From Nemania diffusa (lineage: Eukaryota > Ascomycota > Sordariomycetes > Xylariales > Xylariaceae), in assembly GCA_038501195.1 (NCBI GenBank), contig JBBPUQ010000001.1, positions 6,014,001-6,078,000 of the forward strand: DNA of 64,000 nucleotides, in the 5' to 3' direction. A program made the translations under genes and the position numbers. Under the pieces are notes generated by a model that did not search any database, was not told the origin of the DNA, and worked only from the letters and a program-made list of their open reading frames with translations. Positions 49,424-61,900 of the stretch are shown here, one piece after another. The number at the start of each line of letters is the position of its first letter. Positions within the stretch are counted from its first letter, which is position 1.

Positions 49424-50888
49424 TATAAATTAGGTAGCGATCGGAGGGGCCATTCCTCTACGGATAGTAGAACGTTTTCTAGAAATAATTGAGGCACTCT
49501 TGTACCCTATATTAGGCCGCTACCTAGTTAGCTCACTCTCTTAAGCTACCTAAGCAATCGCAACCTGAACAATGTGGTAAAGGGGTCTTGCTACTTTGAA
49601 ACTTCAAATAGACGTACTAGTCTATGATAATGACGCCCATGGGGCCCAGGCAAGAGCAGTGCTGATCCCTAGGTACCGCGCCTGCTGCCTACCTAAGGCC
49701 CAAGGGCGTCGGGCATTAGCCTAGACGAGGAGGTGTTAGTCGAGCCTCCCCAAGATTCTTTAGAGTCCTCGGCGATATTGAAACCGAGCGTGTAATACAC
49801 GACTGGCCAAGGCTATCTTACTCACTTCTAGAGATTTGAGAGTATAAAATCGAGTATTCTAGTAAAGCAATTCTATATTCATAGCGTAGCTGACCTCCCA
49901 AGAGGCCGCATAACAACCTACTCGGCCATGACAGAAAACTAACTAAATAATAATAAATGAGGTGTTTTATAAAGGGGTCTGTTGCGCCTTATACTTCGCG
50001 TGGGGGTTTTCCCCTTGTTACCACACTTTTCCACCTCCCGGGGTTTTTATAATGGTCGGAAGTTTTTTATTTCTCTTCCTAGCCTTCGAAACATATGTCG
50101 CTGACCTCGCATAGTACAACCTAGGCTTCGAAGGCACCCCCCCTCTTAAAAAGAACACTGTTTAGGCATAAGGTTGGGTGCTATTCGAGTCCTAGTCGCC
50201 TCGCGAAGGGCCGGCTACTATTGTACATCGACGTACTCGACGAAACCGCACTTCGGCTTCTAGGTCTCCAGTAGGGCTTATGCTCTCCCTATACATGCAT
50301 TCAACCAATCAATCCATTTGTGCAAGCCTATTGAGTGAATAAAAAGAAAAACAAGGTCTTGCTGACCTAATCAACGTGTTCCCCCTTGGGCCATGCCACT
50401 CGCACTGTCTCAATATCCCCGACATACATCACATCACCCTTCCGAGCATCCAAAATATATACAACAGCCATCAAGGGGTCCGCCATTGCTTCAGCAAGTC
50501 ATATATCATGGTTCGTATCTCACTAGCATGGACTTCGCCTTAAAATGTGCACTTTCTAAGCCCCAAAGGTCATGCAGGCGTGCTGCATAGGGCGCTTATG
50601 AATGATGTGTGCAGACTCTAAATGCTATTGGGTAAGACTTCTTTTCCTGCAGCATGCAGCGTGCTCTTGCCGGTGGCTGAGCAATTCACTGCCCCTACGT
50701 GCATTCTACTTAATAAATAGTAATATAGTTGAATACACGAGCTATTGCTCAACGTTAAGACTCCCAGTCTCTTTTATTTTACATTGTTTCAAGCTTATCA
50801 AAGACAAATAGTTCTTAGTTAAGGCCAAGTCAACACTTCATGAGATTAATTTACTAGTCCAACTCTAACTAATAATCATACGCCAATA
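49424..50888. other. 1.5 kb without an intact gene, possibly a mildly mutated repeat
   Basis: Normal to slightly AT-rich composition, rich in CTAG and TTAG words. All frames are broken by TAG/TAA. The longest frames (50393-50590 and 50602-50811) show no domain or coding-like composition. Mild RIP of a former repeat or gene is possible. The right part should include the promoter of the C2H2 gene at 50889. Confidence 0.5.
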
Positions 50889-53800
50889 ATGAACCCGACA
50901 TACCTGCTTGACGAAGAGGCTAGTTCTTCTACTAGCCCAGTATTTACTCGACTGGCCAGATCTAAGAGAGGTGTATCAGCTCACGTGTGCGATATGTGTC
51001 ACCCGCCTAAAGTGAGCCCAGCTATGAATGAAGGATTAGAGACAGTAAAGCTAATGTATGCCATTAATATAGGCATTTACCAAAGATGTATTTCTAAGGT
51101 TATCTATACCCCATAGAACCTATAGCATGTAACTCTCAATTCTTACTTGACGTACTAGGCGCCATCAGCTATCTCATATTAAACCCCAAAGTTACGCATG
51201 TGCGGTATCTGGGTGTCGTAAAATCTTCAGCAACCAACCTGCTCTGGATCACCATGTATCAACGAGACAGTTAGTACTAACACTCGTCTTGGGAAATCAG
51301 AAGTTGTGATTGAATAAAACTTGGAATACTTTCTAATCATACCCTAGTCAGCAGGAGGACTCATCCACGAGTACATCGTTGATTGGAGTTAATGGAGTGC
51401 AGTCACCTCCTTCTCTAATCTCCCCTGAGATTAGAGATGGCCCGACCGCACCAGTAATCAGCGAAGAAAGCAATCACCAGGACACGATTCATAATCCAGG
51501 GCTATTTGGTGACGACAGTCACTTGGAATTGGATGCAGACCAGATTTTGTTTACTCGCACTCCCCAAACCCCGGAATCTATAGAATTTCACTCGTTTCCA
51601 ATCGAGTCGATTGATCTATCTGAACGGCCATCTACTGACTCACGATCCCCATATCCCCTAGATGTTTACAGGCAGGACAACTACCAGGTCTTGCCTGCCA
51701 ACCTGAATATAAACCAGGTGTCAGAAGGATCCCAAATAGCTAGTCGCGGTGAGGGAATAACCAAGGACCGTTTTGATACAGCAACAGACTCCGGATACGC
51801 TTCCTTAGGCTCAGGTCAAAGAAGAACTCAACTAAGGGACACAATCAGAAGCACTCTGCAGAAATCGTTGCCCTCCACCAACGACATCTTCGACGAGGAT
51901 AGCAATACAGAATATTCCGATGCGCACAGTCTACGCGGAACTACGATCGAGATCTATATCTCTGAGTTCGCAGAAGAATTGGTGGCTATACTTCCGCGAA
52001 GCCTCTCATCAGACCAACTCTCCAGCTTGTCCGTCGTACTTCCTGATCTGTTGAAAACATTTGCAATCAGGTTTGGCTATGAAAAGAATGCATATACCCA
52101 ATTTCGACTAATGTATCTTGTTCATAAGTATAGAAAGTGAGTGAGCAACTTTGCTTTATCTATATTTGAACTAATAGAACGCTGGTAGTCAAATATCGAA
52201 AGCTGTGGTAGACACCTTTTCTATTGAAGAACAGGAAACCGAAGAGGAATCTCAGAAGCATAGCGATTTAATGCCTATCCAAGACAAGATGGATTTATGG
52301 AATAGCATGAATGAAAGACTTATCGAGGATCCGAATAATGTAGTTGCTCAGACCTACAACGAAAACACAGATCACGGCGAATCCGATCAATTTCCAGAGG
52401 ATGACGATAAGGACTTCCTTGAAGACTTCCCCGAGATACAGGAATATCGACAAACTCTCTTGAACTCGCCAGCATACTCGTGGCTACTTAAGTCGGTGAT
52501 CACTGAAGTCAAACTTGAGATACCAGAGGGAGTCGACGACGTGCGGGGCAAGATCGGGAGAAAGATATTGGAGTTCTTGGGCGAGCCCTCAAGGATCAGT
52601 CAGAAAGATGCGCCGGCGCCGCAACGCGTTGTTTTCCAGTTACCATGGATTGGAGACTTCTTGATATCGCAAGAGTACGGCATCCCTATACACCGAGCAC
52701 TCCCTCGTGCCATGGTGGTTGTAGGTGTCGATGACCAATCTTTTGTTACTACCTGTGGCGAATATCTAGAGACTCTATGGCCAGATATTGGACGTCAAAT
52801 ACTTGAACTTTACATAAAATTGATTACTAATAGTTCCCGAGGCTATGGTGTCAGCTGTAAGTACTCTTCTTCGTTCACTCACACATCTTTCCCTTGCCTA
52901 GCTAACTTGGTGGTTTTTGACTAGGCAAATTATCTGACGAGTCCAGGATCCAGGCTTATCACAATGTTAAGGAGTCAACTGTAACGTTCATAGCTACTAG
53001 TTCCGTATATTCTCTGGCTGAGATAGGTGAACTCCTGGCATGGTTGAGTGCTGTGTTTAATAATGGTTGCTTGGGACACGAGTTGGTTTATCTCTATCCT
53101 ACCTGCCATATAGAGAGCCCGTTTCTTGATCCGCAGTCAGTCAATCAAAAGCCTGATCTTTCTAGGGCGAAACCCATGTTAAAATTCAACTTCGTCAAAT
53201 CTCCATCCCGGAGTACGGCCAATGCAGATCCCCAAGGACGCTGTTGGGTCAACCTATTTGGGAACCGGCCCGTTGTTGGTGGATATCCGATTCCCCGTCG
53301 CTCAGTGAAGAGAACTGGTGCAGAAATTAGCCTTGACCTAATGGTACAACTCGTCAATGCAAGAGAGGTTTCGAACTTCTCTGGGTCTATTCTTATCAAG
53401 GGGTGCTCTGCAGTCTTAGTTCCAACACAACGCAGCCAAGATATCATATTTTGGCACTTGGTATTCGATCGTCTCGGTGGCTATATTTCATACACAGACC
53501 CTAGAATCAAGAGTTTATTACTCAATGGCTGTGCGAGAGGTTTATCACGTTGGAGACTCGAAACCTCTAGACACGTTGTCGGCTGGTGTAGTAATATACT
53601 GAATTACGCTGGTGGGTTTTTCCAGACACCCTAGGGCTTATCAGAGCGTGACTAATTAATTGATACAGGCACTGCAGACGCTAATTATTCCATCAGATGG
53701 TCCGGCTTGAAGAACCCAGGACCTGGGTTCGCCTGGGAAAAGATCTCGATCACCGGCGGCATGTTCATCACCGCCGGGGTATCTGCCATCATCGGCAAAA

Positions 53801-55119
53801 GAGACAAAGCTCTGCAATTAAACTTTAGAAATGATTACACAATGCGACTCAAATGGATTTCAAAGAAGTTCGTGGTCCTATACGATGTTGAAGAAAGGAG
53901 AGCGTGGCTGCTAGACGGCGCGAGTGCCTTGCTACATCTAGTTCGGGCTTCCCTAAAACAGGATCAACATGATTCATTTCGATCGCGATTCTTGTATCAA
54001 GAATCGACCTTAGTCGAGTCGTCGGATCCTCACTGTGGGAAGGATGCAGCCATTATTGTACTCACAAATCCAAACAACCTCAACATCCCTCTATATGCAA
54101 AGCCCGACACGAAGAGGGTAGAAGTGACTACTCATGAGGGAGGAGGAGAAACCAAAATGGATATTAGCACTAAGACAAACTACTGCCTGAAAGATAGAGT
54201 TGAAGATATTCTCAATACCATGGAGCAGCTCTTCGCGCATCAAGCCGACACATGCACAGAAGACGGAGTCGGCTTCAAGGTCAAGGCAAGCGATCGCCGA
54301 CATATCGAAGGGTTCGACTTTATGGACATCGCAACTATCGAAGACCCATGCAAGCCGAAACAGATGATGTTGGAATCAAGTGGAAAAGGCTGGGTTGACT
54401 TCGTCCGGACTATTGACGCTGTCACTCTTTTTGGGGCTGGTTTCGGGGACCTCATCAGCCCTTCTAAACCGCGTACGAACGAGTGTAAATCTTGCTATGC
54501 CAACACAGACCTGCCAAAAAAACAGGACTTGCTCGCAGTCTGCGTTTCCGAACTGCAAGATATTATACAGAAACGAGGCTCGAAGCATACGACGCCTTGG
54601 AAACTCGTGGATGATATATACTGGATTACCCCTGACAAGACATTCGAGCCCTGTCAACCTGGGCAAGGTTTCCCCGCAAAGTGTGATAGAGTGCAAGTCC
54701 TGTTGCCAGCAACATTTCCAGCACTATGGGGACGAAACTTTAAGAGTCCTGGGGATCTCACTAAGACACCGCGAGGCGCGCTCATCTTTGGTCATAGCCG
54801 CCGATTTCCTCTTAGATGGCGCGGTCACGGGGACCCAGAACAAGTTCATGCGTATGAAGACTATGAATTAGACAATTTACAAAATTCGATGCAGGACAGC
54901 GGCCACGGAACTAGTCTGAACTCTTCGAGCAGCAACGGCGATGGGTCTCCTCTCCACATGAGTTCTGTAGTACAAGTCCAAGAGAGAGTCGAAACTCCGA
55001 TCCATGCCCAAGGCACAGTAACTGGAACCAAACCAGCGCCAAAGGAAAGCAAATTCAGCAATTTTCTTTCCAGAGCAAGAAACTTCAAACTAGTGGGAAT
55101 GGGCTCGGCTAACCGATGA
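50889..55119 (+). CDS. C2H2 zinc-finger protein with large uncharacterised fungal C-terminal region
   Basis: Seven exons are inferred: 50889-51011, 51073-51098, 51159-51273, 51355-52136, 52189-52856, 52925-53611 and 53669-55119. They close into one frame of 1283 residues. Splice pairing between 51273 and 51355 is the least certain. The N-terminus carries two adjacent zinc fingers: CDMC...HQLSH, completed only by the 26-nt micro-exon, and CAVSGC...DHHVSTRQ, whose last ligand is unclear. A low-complexity acidic region follows, with TDSGYASLGS and a helical segment ending LMYLVHKYR. The second half (from about 52430) is a long conserved-looking region. It includes VVGWCSNILNYAGTADANYS, AWEKISITGGM, LKWISKKFVVLYDVEERRAW, GVGFKVK, GFDFMDIA, KGWVDFVRTI and CDRVQVLLP. 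I recall similar unnamed proteins in Pezizomycotina genomes. The function is unknown. Confidence 0.8.
51073..51098 (+). other. 26-nt micro-exon completing zinc finger 1
   Basis: Bounded by AG before 51073 and GT at 51099. It encodes AFTKDVFLR plus two bases. Joined to exons ending HPPK and starting at RRHQLSH it yields CDMCHPPKAFTKDVFLRRHQ, a canonical C-x2-C-x14-H-x3-H finger. Without it the frame stops or the finger lacks its loop. Confidence 0.75.
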
Positions 55120-55570
55120 TAATGTCTATTCTAATGTCGCTTTTTTTGAGGATTCCCTGCCAAGAATCAGACTTTCTAAATGAACAATGGTAAAATCATT
55201 TTTCTTCAATAGAGGTTGGCGAAGTGCGAAACCACCGTAGCAAGGCTCGCCATTACTCCTTATTTCCTATTTGTCCATTCATTTATGCCTGGACTTTATT
55301 GAGCCATCACTTGTGGAATTTCACGATTCTCTTTATACATCATCCTTACAGACTTTAGAATAGAGTGGTAGGCTCGGCATGTAATTACTCCGAGCCGCTA
55401 TGCCGATAGCTTCGCAGATACATATACCACATTTAGGGAGGGCCATACGTACAGACCACCGACAAAACTATTTCTTCTCCACTTTCCGTTTTTAGTTTGT
55501 AGTTTTTAGAAAATTAATATTGCAAAAACTATATAAAGTAATAGATTAATTAAATTTATTGATTAAATTT
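55120..55570. other. Intergenic, 3' flank of C2H2 gene
   Basis: No frame or RNA gene is seen. Composition becomes AT-rich from about 55500 as the minisatellite is approached. Confidence 0.55.
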
Positions 55571-55578
55571 ATTTAACT

Positions 55579-56012
55579 TGATTAACTTGACTGACCTGAC
55601 TGACCTGACTGACCTGACTGAATTAACTGACCTAGTTGACCTAACTGGACCTAACTGACCTGATTGACCTGATTGACCTGGTCGATCTGGTTAACCTAGT
55701 TAACCTGACTAGACTTGACTGACCTAATTAAGTTAACCAGATCAACCAGTTCAGTCGGGTCCAGTTAAGTTAACTAGGTCAGTCAGGTCAATTAGGTCAA
55801 TCAGGTCCAGTCAGGTCCAGTCAGGTCCAGTCAGGTCTAGTTAGGTTCAGTCAGGTCTAGTTAGGTCAACTAGGTCAGTCAATTCAGCTAGGTTAGTCAG
55901 GTCCAGTCGGGTCTAGTTAGGCCAACTTGGTTAGTCAATTCAGTCAGGTCAATCAATTCAGTCAATTTAGTCAGGTTAGTTAGGTCAGTCAGGCCAGTCA
56001 GGTCCAGTCAGG
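55579..56012. repeat. Inverted minisatellite of CTGACCTGA-type units (long hairpin)
   Basis: The left half (about 55579-55735) consists of imperfect 10-bp units of the type CTGACCTGAC. The right half (about 55736-56012) consists of the complementary type GTCAGGTCCA. The turn lies near ATTAAGTTAACCAGATCAAC, and matching segments such as GGTTAACC occur symmetrically. The whole can fold into an imperfect hairpin of more than 150 bp per arm. An AT-rich patch (56100-56230) follows. Confidence 0.75.
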
Positions 56013-56675
56013 TCAATTCTGTTATAAGCTATGTGTGTGATCTAGCCTGTTGATCGTACGGCTTAGTCAGCCGTTGTTTTCTCGGTCGCAGCTTTGTGTG
56101 TACAAAGATTAATAACAACACGTTTAATCTACTTGTTAAATTATATTAATTAAGCTAATATTTAATTAGTTTTAATTATAATTATAATTAATATTAGTAA
56201 TATTAAATACTAATTATTTTAAGATGTTAACTGATTTTTTCCTGCGTATAACCTCAAATTGTGTCAGAGGGTTTCATGTTGCAGGGCTCCACATTGGGGG
56301 TTTCCCGAATAAGAAATGAGGGCAGAGAGATACCCTACTAGCTTCATCTTGACGATACCCATGCCACTTCAACAAAGCAACGAATGTGATCCTACGTATG
56401 AGAATCATCCAGGGACCCCTTGGCGGGCTCCCAGTTGAGATTCCGCCGCCATGGCCAACCTTCTTAGCGAGAGGAATTATCTGCTCCTCGACCGCTTTTG
56501 GAGAGAGATAGCCATCTTGATCATGACAGATGACAGATAGAGGCGGGTAGGTATTTCACATCAACTCCCGGACGAGTCGAATCATGCCATGTGTAAGTCA
56601 GATCAGGAACAGAACACCCGCGCCAATGCGATCTATGCGAGCTCTCACTAACGCATAACCTCTCCAACACAATAG

Positions 56676-58364
56676 CGACCCTCGAGTGCCCAGAGACAAT
56701 AACCATAACGAGCCAGGCAGACATCCACAATGCCTCCCTCGCGCCCTGCAAGCAGGACCGCGGCTTCAACCAGCTGACGATCCGCACCTCCGCGACCGGG
56801 CTGAGCTTCGACAACTTCACGGGCGGGTTCAACATCAGCGTCGAGTCCAGCCCGCAGCTCCAGCTCCTCCTCTTCCCCTCCCTCGCCGCGCTCTCCCGCC
56901 TCACCATCGCCTCCGCGCCCGCGCTGACGCAGATCGAGCTGCCCGCGCTGCGCGCCGCCGCCTCGACCCTCGTGTACCCCGTGACGTACACGTTCACGCC
57001 GAGCCTCTCCATCTCCGATGCGCTGCAGTTCGGCGGGCTGAGCCTGCCGAACCTGACCGCGCTGGCCGACCTCGAGATCCGCCACGTGCCGCGCCGCCAG
57101 CTGACCTCGGGGGGACTATCGCGCATCACGACGGCGGACTCCATTATTTCCGATAACGCGATCGCGTACCCGGGCCTCGCGTCCGTGGGGACGCTGCAGC
57201 TCATAGGCTACGGCGGCTGCGCCTTCGCGCTGCCGAACCTGTCGAGCGTGGGCGACTTTGCGTTCACGAACGCGGCGAATAGCAGGCTGCGGACGGCGGC
57301 GGCGCTGGCGGTGGACGGGTCGTTCTTGCTGGACGCGGCGGCGTACGCCCGCGCGGCGAACGAGACGACGGACGAGCTTGCCGCGACGCCTGCGGCTACG
57401 GTGGGGAATACTATTGATGTGAGCAACATTACAACGATAGGCGCCAACGCGACGATACGGTCGAACGCGGACGCGCACATCGATGTCTCCCAGCTCGCCA
57501 CCGTCGGCGGGACGTTCTCCATCACGAACAACACGAACTGCACCATCGACCTGACGAAGCTGTCGCAGGCCGGGACGCTGTCCATCGTGGACAATGCCGA
57601 CAGCGTGGTGCCACAGCTCTTCAACCTCGCGCGGGCGGAGAGCATACACCTGCGCGGGAATATAGACACGTACGTTAAGCCTATAATACCATCCATGAGT
57701 AGACAAGAGAAAATAAGAAAGGAAAATGAGAGAGAAGATCACAACTAACATACCAACCAGCTCCTCCGGCCCCAACATCCTCCCCTCCCTAACCTTCGTC
57801 TCCGGCACCGTCTCCATCGAACCCTGGAACGCAGACTTCAACTGCTCGCGCCTCGTCTCGCAGCAGCAGCAAGGCCTAATCAACAACCTGCAATGCAACG
57901 GGACCTCGAACGGGACCTCCTCCTCTTCCACCTCCCCGCCTTCCTCACCCTTCGCAAGCTCCCCCCCCTCGTCCTCATCAGGCCTATCCCGCGGCGCCTG
58001 GGCCGGCATAGGCGTAGGCATAGCACTGCTGGTCCTCGCGCTCCTCGGCGGCGCCGCCTGGCTAATCATCTACTTCCGGCGGCGCTTCGCGGCGCTCGAG
58101 GCCGCCTCGCGCTCGCCCGGACCCATTAGCATCGAGCAGCAACTGCAGCACCCCGAGCTGGACACAACGACGCTGAAAGAGAGCAACGATGATCGGAGCA
58201 GTAGTACCGGCGGCGGTGGCGGTGGCGGTAGACGTGCGGTCTACGAGGTCGATGATTCCGGCGCCAAGGTGGAGAAGCCCGCCGACGACGTGTCGCACGA
58301 ATTGTTCGTGCCACCTGCCGAGCTGCCCGTCACGCAGCCGCGGTACTTGAATCGGGGGCGATGA
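56676..58364 (+). CDS. Ecm33-like cell-surface protein with C-terminal membrane helix (5' end unresolved)
   Basis: Exon 56676-57669 joins exon 57761-58364 through a 91-bp intron, for at least 532 residues. The ectodomain begins LECPETITITSQADIHNASL and has repeated beta-helix turns of the receptor-L/Ecm33 type (LPNLTALADLEI, LPNLSSVGDFAF, LATVGGTFSITNN, LSQAGTLSIVDNAD) with many N-glycosylation sequons. A Ser/Pro/Thr-rich stalk, the helix WAGIGVGIALLVLALLGGAA and a cytoplasmic tail of about 100 residues (FRRRF, Gly-rich run, PRYLNRGR end) follow. An intron at 56593-56675 (GTAAGT, CTAAC branch, TAG) is likely. The exon before it (to 56592) gives no signal peptide in any frame I can read, although one is expected. 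The start is therefore unknown, and the 5' part may be lost or mis-spliced. Confidence 0.78.
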
Positions 58365-58972
58365 ACGGGCGAAGCGTTTTGGGCTGGTTGAAAAGCCATG
58401 TAATTTATACTTTGTCTAGTTAGACTTTTGTACTACATAGCTGCATAATCTCAGAAGAAAAGTGATGGGGCATAATTGATATCCGCGATAATAATAGCAG
58501 TCCTATTTAGTAGTGCATTTAAAATTCACGTTGAACGTTAATGTAGCGAGTACTTACTGTTCAATTAGGAGAGAAGAAATTCGAATAACTCGTTTGAATG
58601 CATAATAGATTTGTCGGCGGTGCAAATAGATACTCGTCGTCTTACATGTTCCATTTGGACGAGCGTGCTAGCTCCCTCACAAGTCCAAATCTGTTACTAC
58701 CGCACCCCGACTGTTCATCTAACTACGATTGGTATCCCGTCCTTTACCAGTATCTATGTACTCCTGCAATTACATTCCCCAATACATGCTACTACAAATT
58801 GATTTTCACCTCCTCAGCCTTCATCTAGAGGAGAGTTCCTGTTGTCCTTTACACACTGAGGCTGATCGCGGACTTGTGAGACCATTTCATTAGAGTATAT
58901 TGGGACTGGTGGTTCCAAGGCGCAGAGGTCCTGGCCATCTACTCAAACGATGATGCTCCATGAGCACGGGTA
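58365..58972. other. Convergent intergenic region, no gene seen
   Basis: About 600 bp between two convergent stop codons. The 76- and 63-codon frames here overlap each other, lack motifs and are not called. Confidence 0.6.
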
Positions 58973-61900
58973 CTAACCGTCAAACCGGAATCGAGAGCCT
59001 TCTAACTGGCCAAGTCCATCTCGAGGGGCGATGTATCTTCGCCGATATGTGTTTGTAAAGTCTTGCATAAGAGAACGAATCTGCCGAACGTCGCCCGTGT
59101 CGTTAGCGTTGAGTTTATCCTTTATCTTCGTAATCAGTCGATCAACTTCGACTGGCGTGATGGTTCCGGTCGGGAGTAAGCGGAGAGTGGAATTAACCTG
59201 TGCCACAGTCTGATCTGGCAATATCTCAAATAAGGTGAGCAATGCGCCACTGGCATCCGCGAAGCAATCGCTGGGGAAGGTGATCATCATGCCAGCGAGA
59301 ATGCGCTTAACTAGCATCTCGCCCTGGGCAATCATAAGCGTCTTCACAATGCCCCTGAGCTGCTCAATAACTGGCTGCGGAAGGTACTCGCTTGGCTTTG
59401 GTGGACGGGCTCCCCAGGCTAAGACGTCGCGGATATAATGGAGCGTAGCTGATAGAGGCTCACGCTGCTCTAATACCAGGACAGACACAGCGGCTTCGAA
59501 GATAGGGGCGAAGAGGGGAGACGGGATGAATTTCTGGGGATAATAGAGTAGCCCGTCAACTACGAGGCGATAGAAATCCTCAGTGACATCAGGAAGCTCC
59601 TGTGGGGTCAGATTGCTGAGAAACCGTAGCACGTTTGTCGCTTGAGCTTCGAAGAACGCGTAGATATCCTCCGTCATGGCCGCATCTACGTGCTCTCGGT
59701 CATCTGAAAATTCCCTTAAAATTGCACCAGTGACCCACAGAAAACAACCTTGTCTTGAACTAGCAAAGCCGTTGGCAAGTTCGTTTGCCATGGCTGGTAG
59801 AATCGGTGCCATGGCCCCCCTGTGGGCTATTACCATCAATCTCCAGCAACGACAAATTCTTTCACATATCGGGGTGAAGTCAAGGAAATTTGTCAAGACC
59901 TTGGCCAGAATAGGGAATACTTCTTGCCAATACTTGATTGCGGGGTCTTCTTCACCTTTCTCGGCCGGGGGTATGGTAACTACAATGTGTGCGAAGGTTG
60001 TGATCAACTGTAGGTGGTCAGCAAGGGCGAGCTTCCCATTATGGTCTATGGCGTTGTTCGCCTTGACCATTAACCTGTGAACCAATGGCTCGCAAAACAG
60101 CTTGAGCAGTTTGTACAGTTCACCTTTTGGCTGTACTGATACAACGCTGGCAGCTCCTTCTGTGATTTCCTCTTGGCTAATTGCGGGGAGCTTGTCAAGT
60201 ATTTGTTCGTAGAACTGCTGTAGTGGAACCACCTGCTCACTCAACAGATGCTTGCAGTCGGTGCAAAAATATTTAAGTGCCATGGAAGCAGCTTGGAGAA
60301 TTTCCTTCGAGCTCGTTCCGAACGAGGATACAATGTAGTTAAATTGGGGCATTAAAAAGTCGGCATGCTCAGCGGTCCATTCTGTGTATCTACCTAGCAC
60401 CATGATCGTCGCGAAACGCAACTTTTCATGACTAGGCATCTGCACAAGCAGGGGCATGAGCTGTGGAAGGACGATGTTCTCATCCTTATCGACCATGCGG
60501 CCCATGGCACGCATGGCGAAAAGGGGAGCTTCGAGCTTCTGCCAATGTGGCACATCGACATCGGTTGCCATACTCGCATACTTCTGCATCCAAAGCTTAA
60601 TGGCGTCTAGTACCTTTGTGAGACACTCTGTGACGCCCAAGACTTCGCATGAATCCTTGAGGGTATCACCCATTTGATGCCGGAATTCACGGAACTTTTC
60701 CTCTGCCTCTCGGTCTCCGTCAAATAAGTCCTTTTCGTTCCCTAACTGTGCTTCAGGGAACTGTAGGTGTGTTAATAATATGTCGACCAATTTCGAATAG
60801 ACATCTACAAATTCGACTCTGGCTTGGATATACCGATCGAGGACAAGGTACTGTTTGAGCTCGTACCAAAACTCGAAAGTGTTGTCAATGACATCCCGCT
60901 CTTTATCCCTCGCAGCACATTCAAGGATCGCTTCGACTAGCGGTCTGAAATGACCAGTCTCACGCACAATGCCAACGACCCAGGCGATACCTGCCTCGGC
61001 GAACACTCTGGTGAGGAATTTGTAGGACTCAATATCGTCTTCGTCAACAAATTTCTGAATTTTCGGGCGCAGCGCCAAGATTCTAGGCAGAAGCACTCGT
61101 ATTGTATCGATGCTTTCGTCGAAGTCTCGCGTCTCCCTGAGGATTGTGGAAATGCACTCTGAAGCTGCCTGCATGGACTTGTCTGAGTCTAGAGCGCTGA
61201 ATATGAAGTTGAGCAGAGGTGAGTTCACGATCTCGTTGATGGGGACCTCTCGTAGCCACGAGGTTATACACTCGTAGAGCTGCGGGTTTAATGCGGCTTC
61301 GGCTTCACGTCGAGAATTAGCTGGTGAATGTATTGGGGAAGACGAGCCTGAGGATGCACTTACAAGACGACTGTGCATAATTTATGAGGAGTTGGACAAC
61401 ATGTGGTGCGTTGTCTTGCAAAAGCTCTATTGTCCTCTTACTGAGCTCTTCTTCCTAAACGAGAACCGATTAGACTCTGACCTAACGCGCGTCGTCTCAC
61501 CACCACGGAGTGTCGTCGGGGAATAAAAAGGCAAACGTCGTGCTGGTGTGCTGCGATCCACGTACTGTCAGGGTGATTTTGCGTCCTTCTGTCACCTCTT
61601 CGGGTAAGACTCTGAGGAAATCTAGGATGCATGCATGGCTAGTAGCTTGATCGAGAGATGATACGACTACAGGTAAAACATCTTTCCAGTCATTCATCTG
61701 GATGGCCAGGATAGCCAAACATACGCAAAGTTGGACTCTTATGGGCTTAGGGCCAGGCGCGTACAGCTGCAAGAGCTCTAGAAGCTGGTTGCGCACGGCC
61801 ACTATCTCGCTGGGGGGAACTTGGCTCTGGATGTCGAAGGTGATCTAATATCAAAGTGACTGGTTAGTGCGAGAGCGCTGACACAACATTTGGCAAATGG

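Noticed and set aside
50160..50220. TTCGAGTCC, resembling a tRNA T-loop
   Set aside because: No acceptor stem, D-arm or anticodon arm can be folded around it.
50393..50811. Two short plus frames upstream of the C2H2 gene
   Set aside because: No motif, no splice continuation to each other or to 50889; surrounding sequence is full of stops.
56521..58069. Long minus-strand frames opposite the Ecm33-like gene
   Set aside because: GC-rich antisense shadow: the plus strand has the repeated receptor-L pattern, stalk and membrane helix, while the minus frames are Arg/Ala-rich without motifs.
58598..58828. 76-codon plus frame between convergent genes
   Set aside because: Overlapped by an equally long frame in another phase; no recognisable feature.
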